NCBI GenBank assembly: GCA_964386525.1
Contig: CAYLSO010000280.1
Span: 1-7,266 of the forward strand
DNA length: 7,266 nucleotides
Origin: CAYLSO01 sp964386525
GTDB taxonomy: Bacteria; Eisenbacteria; RBG-16-71-46; DASYSL01
Direction of reading: 5' to 3'
Shown: positions 1 through 6,583 of the stretch, one piece after another
How the letters are laid out: every line of letters starts with the position of its first letter
Numbering within the stretch: position 1 is the first letter of the stretch
Notes under the pieces: generated by a model
The model's database searches: none
Seen by the model: the letters and a program-made list of their open reading frames with translations, nothing else
Told to the model about the DNA's origin: nothing
Translations under genes and position numbers: made by a program

Positions 1-311
1 GTGACGCCCACCAGCGCCCCGAAGAGCACCACCGCCAGGCCGACCGCGAAGCCGATGGCGAGCGAGACGCGGGTGCCGACCACGACCTGCGCCAGGACGT
101 CCTGGCCCTGGCCGTTGGTCCCCAGCCAGTGCTGCGCCGAGGGCGGCTGCAGCGGGATGCCGACCAGGGCGTCGGGGTCGCCGGCCAGATAGGGGCCGGC
201 GAGCGCGACCAGCACGAAGATCCCCAGGAGGGCCGCGCCGATGGTGGCCTTGCGGTCGCGGCGGATGGCCTCCCACCACGCCGCCACGCCGGTGGCCGCG
301 GGCCGCGTCAC
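1..311 (-). CDS. ABC transporter permease, DppC/OppC type (N-terminal 103 residues, cut by window edge)
   Basis: This is the second inner-membrane permease of an Opp/Dpp-type importer, probably taking up beta-glucan oligosaccharides with the genes upstream. It starts at GTG (311-309), which overlaps the TGA of the preceding permease as GTGA. A GGGAG ribosome site lies 8 bases upstream at 320-324. Residues 24-43 form the first membrane helix, after a basic stretch (RRDRK, 17-21). Residues 58-87 carry the hallmark that follows this helix in DppC proteins: PS..HWLGTNGQGQDVLAQ, then GTRVSLAIGF leading into helix 2. The usual peptide-transporter form is LGTD..GRD; here it reads N66 and Q70, which I associate with the sugar-type members (impression from memory). 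The reading frame is open to base 1, so the EAA loop and the rest lie outside the window. The family is certain; the substrate is inferred from neighbours. Confidence 0.93.
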   Translation of the reverse strand, partial: MTRPAATGVAAWWEAIRRDRKATIGAALLGIFVLVALAGPYLAGDPDALVGIPLQPPSAQHWLGTNGQGQDVLAQVVVGTRVSLAIGFAVGLAVVLFGALVGV

Positions 312-1291
312 GACCCCGACTCCCGGGTGCGCGGGTCGAGCCACAGGTAGACCACGTCCACCAGCCAGTTGGCGCCGAGCACCGCCAGGGTGATGACCAG
401 GAAGATGCCCTGCATGAGCGGGTAGTCCTGGTTGCGCACCGCCTGCACGAGCAGGTAGCCCTGGCCGGGGTAGGAGAAGACGATCTCGGTCAGCAGCGAC
501 CCGCCGAGCACGAACCCGAGGGCCATGCCGAAGCCGGTCACGCTCGGCAGCAGCGCGTTGCGGGCAGCGTAGCGCAGCGCCACGCGCGCCGGCGGCAGCC
601 CCTTGGCGCGGGCCAGGTTCACGTAGTCCGAGCCGAGCACGCCGATCATCGTGTTGCGCATCGAGAGCAGCCAGCCGCCCAGGGTGGCCACCACGATGGT
701 CCCGATGGGCAGCACGGCGTGGCGCGCGACGTCGACGAGGAAGGCCGCGTTCAGCCCCGGTGTGAGGTCGTCGCCGTAGGCGTGCCCGAGCGGGAACCAG
801 CCGAGGGTGAAGCCCAGCCCGTAGAGCGCCACCATGGCGAGCCAGAAGTAGGGGAAGGCGCCGAGGAAGACGAGCGCGGCGGGCAGCCAGGTGTCCACCC
901 AGCCGCGCCGCCACCACGCCGCCGCCACCCCGAGCAGGGTGCCGAGCGCGAAGCTCACCACCACCGCGGTGCCGGCCAGGAAGAGCGTCCACACCAGGCC
1001 GGTGGCGATCACGGCGGTCACCGGTGACGGGAAGTAGGCGACCGAGATGCCGAGGTCGCCGCGCAGGGCGTGGCCGAGGTAGGTGAGGTACTGGCTCCAC
1101 AGCGGCGCGTCGGTGAGCCCGAAGGTCTCGCGCAGCGCCGCCATGGCCTCGGGCGCGAGCCGGCCGCGGAAGCGCGCGAAGAGCGCGGTCGCCGGGTCGC
1201 CGGGCATGAGCCGCGGCAGGAAGAAGTTCAGCGTCAGCGCCACCCACCCCGCCAGGAGGTAGAAGCCGAGCCGCCGCAGCAGGAAGCGCAC
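308..1291 (-). CDS. ABC transporter permease, DppB/OppB type
   Basis: This is an inner-membrane permease of 327 residues, the normal length for DppB. It should pair with the DppC-type protein downstream to form the channel of an importer fed by the solute-binding lipoprotein upstream. Visible features are: helix 1 at about 8-28 followed by the typical PGDP (30-33); an extracytoplasmic loop with FGLTDAPLWSQY (57-68) and GDLGIS (78-83); helices at about 96-124, 134-162, 192-210, 250-272 and 294-318; and an EAA-type ATPase-contact loop at 221-249 (DYVNLARAKG, then ARNALLP). The GTG start is favoured because AGGAG lies 6 bases upstream and the product begins with the expected MRFLLRRLGFYLL. The gap to the binding-protein gene is 9 bases, and the stop overlaps the next permease's start by 4 bases. 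Automated naming would call it a peptide permease; a sugar role is inferred from context. Confidence 0.95.
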   Translation of the reverse strand: MRFLLRRLGFYLLAGWVALTLNFFLPRLMPGDPATALFARFRGRLAPEAMAALRETFGLTDAPLWSQYLTYLGHALRGDLGISVAYFPSPVTAVIATGLVWTLFLAGTAVVVSFALGTLLGVAAAWWRRGWVDTWLPAALVFLGAFPYFWLAMVALYGLGFTLGWFPLGHAYGDDLTPGLNAAFLVDVARHAVLPIGTIVVATLGGWLLSMRNTMIGVLGSDYVNLARAKGLPPARVALRYAARNALLPSVTGFGMALGFVLGGSLLTEIVFSYPGQGYLLVQAVRNQDYPLMQGIFLVITLAVLGANWLVDVVYLWLDPRTRESGS

Positions 1292-1297
1292 GCCGGT

Positions 1298-1302
1298 CTC
1301 CT
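1298..1302 (-). promoter_or_regulatory. Ribosome binding site of the DppB-type permease, overlapping the previous stop codon
   Basis: On the minus strand AGGAG stands 6 bases before the GTG start. It shares two bases with the TAG stop of the solute-binding protein gene. This supports GTG at 1291 as the start and suggests terminating ribosomes can reinitiate here. Confidence 0.8.
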
Positions 1303-2974
1303 AGCGGGGGGCCAGGGCGGTGAGCACCAGCAGGCACTCGCCGCGGTCGAACTTGTTGGGCGACGGGTCGGCGTAGGGCTGCTCGCGCGACGGGAAGCCG
1401 GTGAAGCGGCCGGTATTGTATTCCGCCCACGACGGGTTGGGATAGAGCGGGATGGCCGGCGCCTCGGCGACGAAGATGCGCTGCAGCTCGGCGGCCAACC
1501 GCCGCTGCGCGGCCGGGTCGGCCTCGCGCTCGAACGCCTCGAGCGCGCGGTCGGCCGCCGGGCTTGCGTAGCGGTGCCAGTTGCCCATCGCCGCCTCGCC
1601 GACCGGCTTCGCCGTCGCCGAGGCCATCAGCCACCGGTAGAACAGATACGGCGTCGGCCCCTCGAACGACCAGCCGAGGCTGAGGTCGAACTTACCCTCC
1701 TGGACGCGCTGGAACCAGGCGCTGAAGTCGTAGGTGCGCACCGACGCCGCCACGCCCACCGCGCCCAGCCCGCGCGCGATGACCTGCGAGGCGCGCACCC
1801 AGTCCGACCAGCCGGAGACCGTGAGGATCTCGTAGCGCCAGGGGGAGCCGTCGCGCAGGCGGCGGATGCCGTCGGGGCCGCGCCGGTAGCCGGCGGCGTC
1901 GAGCAGCGCGTTGGCGCGGGCGGGGTCGTGGCGCACCCAGTCGCCGGCGGCGACCGCGGCGGAGTCGCGCCAGGCGGCGAAGGCGTCGCTCAGCCCGGTG
2001 GCGTCGGACGGGCGCGAGTAGCGGTAGAGCGCCACGTCCACGAGCAGGTCGCGGTCGATGGCCAGGCTCAGCGCCCGGCGCACGCGCGCGTCGTCGAAGG
2101 GCGCGCGCGTGGTGTTGGCGTAGAGGAAGATGCTGCTGCCGGTGAGCGGGAACCAGTAGCGGTGCTCGGCGGGGCGCCGGCCGACGAAGACGCGGTCGAT
2201 GGCGGGGACGAAGTTGCCGGCCCAGTCCACCTCGTCGAAGACCAGCGCCAGGTTGGCGCGGTCGTTGGAGGGGTAGGCGGGGAAGCGCAGCGCCTCGACG
2301 CGCGGCACGCCCGGCTGCCAGTAGCGCGGGTTACGCCCCAGCTCGTAGACCTGGTTGCGGAACAGGCGCACCTCGGTGAAGGGCCCGGTGGCCACGGGAT
2401 CCTCGTTGGCGAAGACCACCGGGTCGGCCACGCGGCTCCAGACGTGCTCGGGCACGATCTGCTGCGCGGCCACCTCGTCGAAGCCGGGCACGTAGGTGCG
2501 CTGGAAGCGGAACTCGACGGTGCGCTCGTCGAGGGCGCGCACCGCGGCGAGGAAGCCCCAGACGCCGCGGCGGTCGAGCGCCTTGTGGCGGCGCAGCAGC
2601 TCGAAGGTGAACGCCACGTCGCGCGCCGTGAACGGCCGGCCGTCCGACCAGAGCACGCCGGCGCGCGTGGTCAGCAGCAGCACGCGGTTGCCGTCGCGCC
2701 ACTCGTGCGCCACGGCGAGCCAGGGCACGTACTCGGAGCGCACGCTGTTGAAGACCAGCAGGGGCTCGTAGATGCCGGCGAGCGTGGGCCAGCGGGCGGC
2801 GGTGGCGGTGGTCAGCGGGTTGAAGTTGCGCACCCAGGAGGCCTGCTGCTCCTGCGAGACGACGAGCACGCCGCGCGGGGCGGGCGGGCGCTCGCGCGCG
2901 CAGGCCGCCACCGTGAGCGCCAGCAGCACGACCGCGAGGCGCGTGGCGGAGCGGAGGCGCGCCCGTTTGTTCAC
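1301..2974 (-). CDS. Family 5 extracellular solute-binding lipoprotein, probably for beta-glucan oligosaccharides
   Basis: This is a 557-residue substrate-binding protein of the SBP_bac_5 type (Opp/Dpp/cellobiose-binding class), the usual length for the family. It would be lipid-anchored outside the inner membrane and deliver ligand to the two permeases downstream. The N-terminus has a basic region (3-12), a hydrophobic core (13-22) and the lipobox VAAC with C25. Family landmarks are: NFNPL (50-54) and GIYEPLLVFN (67-76); YVPWLA (82-87); LWSDGRPFTARDVAFTFELL (108-127); VATGPF (194-199); HRYWFP (271-276); VRRALSLAIDRD (298-309); TGLSD (326-330); and LLDAAGY (357-363). NFNPL, EPL..FN, PWLA, HYWFP-like and TGLSD together recall sugar-binding members such as Thermotoga CbtA rather than peptide-binding ones (from memory). 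GTG was chosen because it gives a complete signal peptide and overlaps the upstream TGA as GTGA. Its own ribosome site is weak (AGG, 8 bases), so coupled translation is likely. The open frame continues upstream to 3637, but that part only shadows the glucanase gene. Confidence 0.93.
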   Translation of the reverse strand: MNKRARLRSATRLAVVLLALTVAACARERPPAPRGVLVVSQEQQASWVRNFNPLTTATAARWPTLAGIYEPLLVFNSVRSEYVPWLAVAHEWRDGNRVLLLTTRAGVLWSDGRPFTARDVAFTFELLRRHKALDRRGVWGFLAAVRALDERTVEFRFQRTYVPGFDEVAAQQIVPEHVWSRVADPVVFANEDPVATGPFTEVRLFRNQVYELGRNPRYWQPGVPRVEALRFPAYPSNDRANLALVFDEVDWAGNFVPAIDRVFVGRRPAEHRYWFPLTGSSIFLYANTTRAPFDDARVRRALSLAIDRDLLVDVALYRYSRPSDATGLSDAFAAWRDSAAVAAGDWVRHDPARANALLDAAGYRRGPDGIRRLRDGSPWRYEILTVSGWSDWVRASQVIARGLGAVGVAASVRTYDFSAWFQRVQEGKFDLSLGWSFEGPTPYLFYRWLMASATAKPVGEAAMGNWHRYASPAADRALEAFEREADPAAQRRLAAELQRIFVAEAPAIPLYPNPSWAEYNTGRFTGFPSREQPYADPSPNKFDRGECLLVLTALAPR

Positions 2975-3816
2975 GGCGCGGCCTGGTAGACCCGGACCCA
3001 GTCCACGAGCATCGTCTGCGGGAAGACCGTGGTCTCGTCGGGCGGCCCGACGTAGTTCCCGCCCACGGCCACGTTCAGGATGACGAAGAAGGGGTGGTCG
3101 AAGACCCAGCGCGCGCCGGACGGCAGGTCGGCGGGCGTGGCGGTCTTGAACTGGATGCCGTCGATGAACCAGGTGATGCGCTCCTGCTCCCACTCGACGG
3201 CGAAGACGTGGAAGTCGGTGTCGAAGGCGCCGGCGGTGAGCTGGAACGAGCTCGTGAGCGCCTGGCCGCCGGAGTAGCCGGGCCCGTGCAGGCTGCCGTG
3301 CGCGGTCTTCGGCTGCTGGCCGCGGTACTCCATGATGTCGATCTCGCCGCAGGTCGGCCAGCCGACGGTGCCGATGTCGGAGCCGAGCAGCCAGAAGGCC
3401 GGCCACAGGCCCTGGCCCGACGGCAGCTTGAGGCGCGCCTCGAAGCGGCCCAGCGTCGCCTGGTAGCGCCCGCGCGTGATGAGCCGCGCCGAGGTGTAGG
3501 CGCGGCCGCCGTAGTCCTCGCGGCGGGCCACGATCGCCAGCCGCCCCTCGCCATCGAGGGAGGCGTTCTCCGGGCGGTCGGTGTCGTACTCGAGCTGGTT
3601 GTTGCCCCAGCCGGAGCCGCCGACCTCGGGCACCCACTTGGCGGTGTCCGGGCGCTGCCCGGCCGGCCCGTCGAACTCGTCCTGCCAGACCAGCGTCAGC
3701 GGCTTCAGCTCCGGCCCGGTCGGCGCGTCGCGGCAGGCGCCGCTCACCGGCGCGATCGCGAGACCGAGGATCATCGGCTTGAGGAGGCGCCGCCAGGCGC
3801 CGCTGCGGCGGTTCAT
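2971..3816 (-). CDS. Secreted glycoside hydrolase family 16 beta-glucanase (laminarinase type)
   Basis: This is a retaining endo-beta-glucanase of 281 residues, most likely acting on beta-1,3-glucan. The catalytic signature is GEIDIMEYRG, with nucleophile E158, helper D160 and acid/base E163. Other landmarks are LVWQDEFDG (42-50), GWGNNQLEY (69-77), LPSGQGLWPAFWLLG (131-145), HGSLHGPGYSGG (173-184), FHVFAVEWE (202-210), IDG (218-220), PFFVILNVAVGGNYVG (242-257) and a closing MLVDWVRVYQ (269-278). The full GH16 fold is present, with nothing attached. The N-terminus has a signal peptide ending SGA/C28. C28 may be lipidated, although Ser at -3 is not an ideal lipobox, so ordinary secretion is also possible. 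The ATG start has AAGGAG 6 bases upstream and overlaps the ROK stop as ATGA; its own stop overlaps the binding-protein start. GWGNNQLEY together with the catalytic motif points to laminarinase. Mixed-linkage glucan (lichenin) is the main alternative. Confidence 0.95.
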   Translation of the reverse strand: MNRRSGAWRRLLKPMILGLAIAPVSGACRDAPTGPELKPLTLVWQDEFDGPAGQRPDTAKWVPEVGGSGWGNNQLEYDTDRPENASLDGEGRLAIVARREDYGGRAYTSARLITRGRYQATLGRFEARLKLPSGQGLWPAFWLLGSDIGTVGWPTCGEIDIMEYRGQQPKTAHGSLHGPGYSGGQALTSSFQLTAGAFDTDFHVFAVEWEQERITWFIDGIQFKTATPADLPSGARWVFDHPFFVILNVAVGGNYVGPPDETTVFPQTMLVDWVRVYQAAP

Positions 3817-5075
3817 CGCTTGCTCCTTGTGCGTGCCGCCGCCGGGAAGCGGCGCGAGTCGGCGAGCGCCGCCTCGAGGACCAGGGTGGCGGCGCCGACG
3901 GCGGTCGCCTGCGTGCCCAGCTCGCTGGTGCGCACCTCGGAGGCGACCAGCGAGCTGACCAGCGTGCGCTGGCGCACGGTCTCGCGCAGCGGCGCCAGCA
4001 GCAGCTCGCCGAGCCGCGACAGGCCGCCGCCGAGGATGACCAGCGCCGGGTTCATGAGGTTGAGCAGGCCGGCCACCGCGATGCCGAGGTGCTCCGCCGC
4101 CTCGTGCGCCACCCGCAGGGCCAGGGCGTCGCCGGCCAGGGCCGCGTCCTCGATGGCGGTGACCGTGGGCTCCGTGCCGGCGAGCGCGCTCTCGGGGTGC
4201 TCGGGGAGCAGGGCGCGGGCGCGGGCCGCGAGGGCCTGCGCGCCGACCAGGGTGGTGAGGCAGCCTCGCAGGCCGCACATGCACGGGGGGCCGGACGCGT
4301 CGATGGCGATGTGCCCGATCTCGCCGGCCACGCCGGTGGCGCCGCGGTAGATGCGGCCGCCGATGACGTGGCCCGAGCCCACTCCGGTGGCCACCTTGAT
4401 GTAGGCGAAGTCGTCGATGCCCCGGCCGGCCCCCCACCAGTGCTCGGCGAGCGCGCCGAGGTTGGCGTCGTTGTCCACCATCAGCGGTGCCTTGTAGCGC
4501 TTGCTCAGCACGCCGAGCCCGCTCTTCCCGTGCCAGTCGGGGAGCACCGCCTCGGGGAGGCGGTCGGGATGGCGCGGATCGACGGGGCAGGGGACCGCCA
4601 CGCCGACGCCGACCAGACGCCGCACGGCGGGGCGGCGCCCGTCCAGGCAGGCGTCGCAGAGCTCGCGGATGAGCGCGCGCGTGCCCTCGGGGTCGGTGCG
4701 CACCGGATGGCTGCGGTGCTCCCACGCCAGCACGCGGCCGCGCAGGTCGGTGAGGGCGACCGAGACGTGCGCCGCGCCCATGTCCACGCCGAGGATGGCG
4801 CAGGCGTCGTCCTGGAACTCGAGCACCATGGGCGGCCGGCCGCCGCGCGAGGGGCCGACGCCGATCTCGGCGACCAGGCCGGTGGGGACGATGGCGCCGA
4901 CCATCTCGGAGACGGTCGAGCGGGCCAGCCCGGTGCGCCGCGCGATGTCGGCCCGCGAGATGCGCCGCTCGGCCCAGATGAGCCGCAGGCAGGAGTCGGC
5001 CAGCGGGCTCGGGCGCGCGTCGCCGCGCGGCCGCTTGCCGTTGCCCCTCGTCCCGACCGCCGCCCGCTGGCCCAA
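3813..5075 (-). CDS. ROK-family transcriptional regulator (NagC/Mlc/XylR type)
   Basis: This is a sugar-responsive DNA-binding protein of about 420 residues, typical for ROK regulators. A winged helix-turn-helix lies at about 25-87, with SRADIARRTGLARSTVSEMV (40-59) as recognition region and GPSRGGRPP (74-82) as wing. The ROK sugar-kinase-like domain follows: GVDMGAAHVSVAL (96-108), VDNDANLGALAEHWWG (200-215) and GEIGH (251-255). A zinc site H255, C265, C267, C272 has the same 10-2-5 spacing as in E. coli Mlc. The phosphate-loop DxGxT reads DMGAA, which argues against kinase activity. The Glu usual after GC in GCLE is Thr (T274), which is odd because that Glu normally touches the sugar. The start is a TTG with GGGAGG 4 bases upstream, 17 bases after the preceding stop. 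I saw no in-frame ATG or GTG that keeps the whole helix-turn-helix without running into the preceding gene, so the exact start is less sure than the identity. The gene sits inside the operon it probably controls. Confidence 0.93.
   Translation of the reverse strand: MGQRAAVGTRGNGKRPRGDARPSPLADSCLRLIWAERRISRADIARRTGLARSTVSEMVGAIVPTGLVAEIGVGPSRGGRPPMVLEFQDDACAILGVDMGAAHVSVALTDLRGRVLAWEHRSHPVRTDPEGTRALIRELCDACLDGRRPAVRRLVGVGVAVPCPVDPRHPDRLPEAVLPDWHGKSGLGVLSKRYKAPLMVDNDANLGALAEHWWGAGRGIDDFAYIKVATGVGSGHVIGGRIYRGATGVAGEIGHIAIDASGPPCMCGLRGCLTTLVGAQALAARARALLPEHPESALAGTEPTVTAIEDAALAGDALALRVAHEAAEHLGIAVAGLLNLMNPALVILGGGLSRLGELLLAPLRETVRQRTLVSSLVASEVRTSELGTQATAVGAATLVLEAALADSRRFPAAARTRSKR
3823..3828 (-). 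promoter_or_regulatory. Strong ribosome binding site of the GH16 gene, inside the ROK gene
   Basis: On the minus strand AAGGAG lies 6 bases before the ATG at 3816. It is inside the last codons of the ROK regulator. It is among the best ribosome sites in the operon, so the hydrolase may be translated independently as well as by coupling. Confidence 0.8.
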
Positions 5076-5092
5076 GCGCCCTCCCGCGTCCC

Positions 5093-6463
5093 CTACTTGT
5101 GGAAGTAGATGTTGTCCACGTAGACAGAGCTCGGATTGCCCTCGATCACGAGCTGGGCGAGGTGGGCTCGCGACGCGAGGTTGGTGAAGTTGGCCAGCGG
5201 CATCTCGAGCCCCATCCAGGTCCCGGTCACCAGCGGCGGCGTCGAGCCGGTGGTGAACGCCACCTGGGACTCCGAGTCGTCGCTCGGCGCGGGTGGCTTG
5301 TTGTAGACACCGTCGGGCCCGAAGTCCGCCAGCTTGATCTTGAGGAGCGTGCCGGTCGGGAACCAGACGTCCATGTGCAGGTGCGTCATCGCCGAGGCGT
5401 CGATGGTCTGCGAGGTGAACTCGATCGCGGCGAAGACGAGGTTCGTGTACAGCTTCAGGTCGTCGCCGTAGATCTGCAGGTCGGTGACATCGGCGACGTC
5501 CCAGTCGGCCGACCACTTGTCTACGTAGCGGTTCGGGTAGACGTTGCTGAAGATCGAGATGACGTCCTTGGCGGGCCGGGTCGGGACCGGCGCCAGCCCC
5601 GGCGTGAAGGCGCCGGCGTTCAGGTTCACCGCGCCGGTCGCGGCCAGGGTATCGAGCCGGGCGGTGATGACCGCGCTGCCCACCCCGAGCACCCGGATCA
5701 CCCCGTCGGCGGCGATCGCCACCGAGGAGTCCGAGGAGGTGTAGTCGAAGTATGCCGGGTTGTGGTTCACCAGCACGTCGGTCGCGTCCACCTTGAAGGT
5801 GACCCGCGTGCCCTGCACCGCCGTGACCGCCCCGACGAAGGTGTTCACCGTGCGGGGCGACATCACCGGGCGGGGGTCGGCGATCCCGGGCACGAACTCG
5901 AACTTCACCTCGTCCACGTAGATGTCGTACCCGGAGTCGCCCTGGGTCGGGGCCGAGAAGAAGAAGAGGCCGGGCTCCGCCCGCAGGCGGGCGGGGAGGG
6001 GGATGGGGATGACGTACTTCTTATACGTGGTTCCGATCTGCAGGTTGGCGACCGACGCGTCGTACTTGGAGGTGCCGGTGTTGTCGTTGCCGAGGCCGGC
6101 CTTCTCGAGCGTCACCGCCCGGCTCGCCTTGGCGTAGAAGGTCAGCGCCGTGTAGCCCGAGAGGTCGCGCTGCTGGCTGGCCACGAAGGCCCCGCCGGCG
6201 TACTTGCCGCCGGGGGCGGGCACCCGGATGCGCAGGCAGGAAGTCCCCTCGTACTGCTCGGCGGTCTGGACGCTGAGGGCGTCGAGCTGCGAGTTCCCGA
6301 AGGCGTAGAACTCGACCAGGCCCGTGAACTGGTCCTCGAAGACGATGGGGTCGGTGTTGGGCGGCCAGGGATCGAGGGTCCCGGGGTCGCGCGAGCAGGC
6401 CGCCACCGCGACCGCCGTCAGGAGCGCCACCGCGGCGAGGCCGATCAAGCGTCTGAGGGTCAT
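5093..6463 (-). CDS. Lipoprotein with two jelly-roll carbohydrate-binding-like modules and a BIG2-like Ig domain
   Basis: This is a 456-residue predicted lipoprotein, first gene of the operon, with no recognisable catalytic motif. The signal peptide ends in lipobox VAAC with C23, followed by a short Asp/Pro linker. Module 1 (about 40-190) is beta-rich. It has GGAFVASQQRDLSGYTALTF (90-109), AKASRAVTLEKAGLGNDNTG (111-130) and an end strand YDIYVDEVKFEF. Residues about 203-282 resemble a bacterial Ig-like group 2 domain (YTSSDSSVAIAADGVIRVLG, then GSAVITAR). Module 2 (about 299-456) runs from VISIFSNVYP through MTHLHMDVW (359-367) and KLADFGPDG (377-385), then WMGLEMPLANFTNL (416-429), to YVDNIYFHK at the C-terminus. 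Similar modules occur in Bacteroidota and Gemmatimonadota glucanases and surface binding proteins (from memory). The inferred role is tethering beta-glucan near the GH16 enzyme, which has no binding module of its own. The ATG is chosen for its GGAG 7 bases upstream and for the signal peptide. The fold assignment is by pattern and not proven. Confidence 0.82.
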   Translation of the reverse strand: MTLRRLIGLAAVALLTAVAVAACSRDPGTLDPWPPNTDPIVFEDQFTGLVEFYAFGNSQLDALSVQTAEQYEGTSCLRIRVPAPGGKYAGGAFVASQQRDLSGYTALTFYAKASRAVTLEKAGLGNDNTGTSKYDASVANLQIGTTYKKYVIPIPLPARLRAEPGLFFFSAPTQGDSGYDIYVDEVKFEFVPGIADPRPVMSPRTVNTFVGAVTAVQGTRVTFKVDATDVLVNHNPAYFDYTSSDSSVAIAADGVIRVLGVGSAVITARLDTLAATGAVNLNAGAFTPGLAPVPTRPAKDVISIFSNVYPNRYVDKWSADWDVADVTDLQIYGDDLKLYTNLVFAAIEFTSQTIDASAMTHLHMDVWFPTGTLLKIKLADFGPDGVYNKPPAPSDDSESQVAFTTGSTPPLVTGTWMGLEMPLANFTNLASRAHLAQLVIEGNPSSVYVDNIYFHK

Positions 6464-6470
6464 GGGTCGT

Positions 6471-6476
6471 CTCCGG
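6471..6476 (-). promoter_or_regulatory. Ribosome binding site of the first operon gene
   Basis: On the minus strand CCGGAG (core GGAG) ends 7 bases before the ATG at 6463. It decides in favour of this start over an upstream extension of the frame to 6610, which would begin inside the promoter. Confidence 0.7.
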
Positions 6477-6490
6477 GCCGGGGACGCGGT

Positions 6491-6563
6491 CGTCGGGCCC
6501 GGGGGCGGGGCCGCCCGACGCGGCGGACGGCCCGCCGGCGGGGGGCGCCCGGGGCCTCCGGGC
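6491..6563 (-). other. GC-rich leader with three short inverted repeats
   Basis: The predicted untranslated leader of the operon (about 6575 to 6464, some 110 bases) holds three perfect short stems. They are 6547-6552 with 6558-6563 (6 pairs, loop 5), 6521-6526 with 6532-6537 (6 pairs, loop 5), and 6491-6498 with 6513-6520 (8 pairs, loop 14). None is followed by a T-run, so they are not classical terminators. In DNA this rich in G and C such stems also arise by chance, so a regulatory role is only possible. Confidence 0.35.
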
Positions 6564-6564
6564 T

Positions 6565-6583
6565 TTGCTCGCGCTGCGAACAA
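6565..6583. promoter_or_regulatory. Candidate operator: 19-base palindrome over the operon start site
   Basis: On the plus strand the sequence is TTGCTCGC-GCT-GCGAACAA: two 8-base arms with 7 of 8 positions complementary, around a 3-base centre. It overlaps the end of the -10 element (6582-6583) and covers the predicted transcription start near 6575, the classic position for a repressor. It is also less GC-rich than its surroundings. The ROK regulator in the same operon is the obvious candidate ligand, which would make it autoregulatory; a LacI-type or other protein cannot be excluded. Confidence 0.55.

Noticed and set aside
1..2974. Naming the transporter as a dipeptide or nickel importer
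   Set aside because: Family similarity alone suggests this, but the operon with a GH16 enzyme and ROK regulator, together with the binding-protein motifs, favours oligosaccharides. No gene symbol was assigned for this reason.
1070..2989. A 639-codon open frame on the plus strand, antisense to the binding protein and permease genes
   Set aside because: Its translation is low-complexity Arg/Gly/Ala/Glu-rich with no family motif, as expected for the shadow of GC-rich coding DNA. The opposite strand encodes clear family proteins.
2975..3637. N-terminal extension of the solute-binding protein frame into the glucanase gene
   Set aside because: The extension is Arg/Pro-rich shadow translation. The lipoprotein signal peptide begins at the GTG at 2974.
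3813..5075. ROK protein as a sugar kinase (glucokinase)
   Set aside because: It carries a full winged helix-turn-helix and lacks the DxGxT phosphate-loop Thr, so a regulator is far more likely even though the NDAN aspartate is kept.
5076..5516. Upstream extension of the ROK frame
   Set aside because: It runs through the end of the lipoprotein gene, which is real coding sequence in another frame, and adds nothing resembling a ROK domain.
6491..6520. Hairpin considered as an intrinsic terminator or attenuator
   Set aside because: The 8-pair stem has a 14-base loop and no following T-run on either strand.
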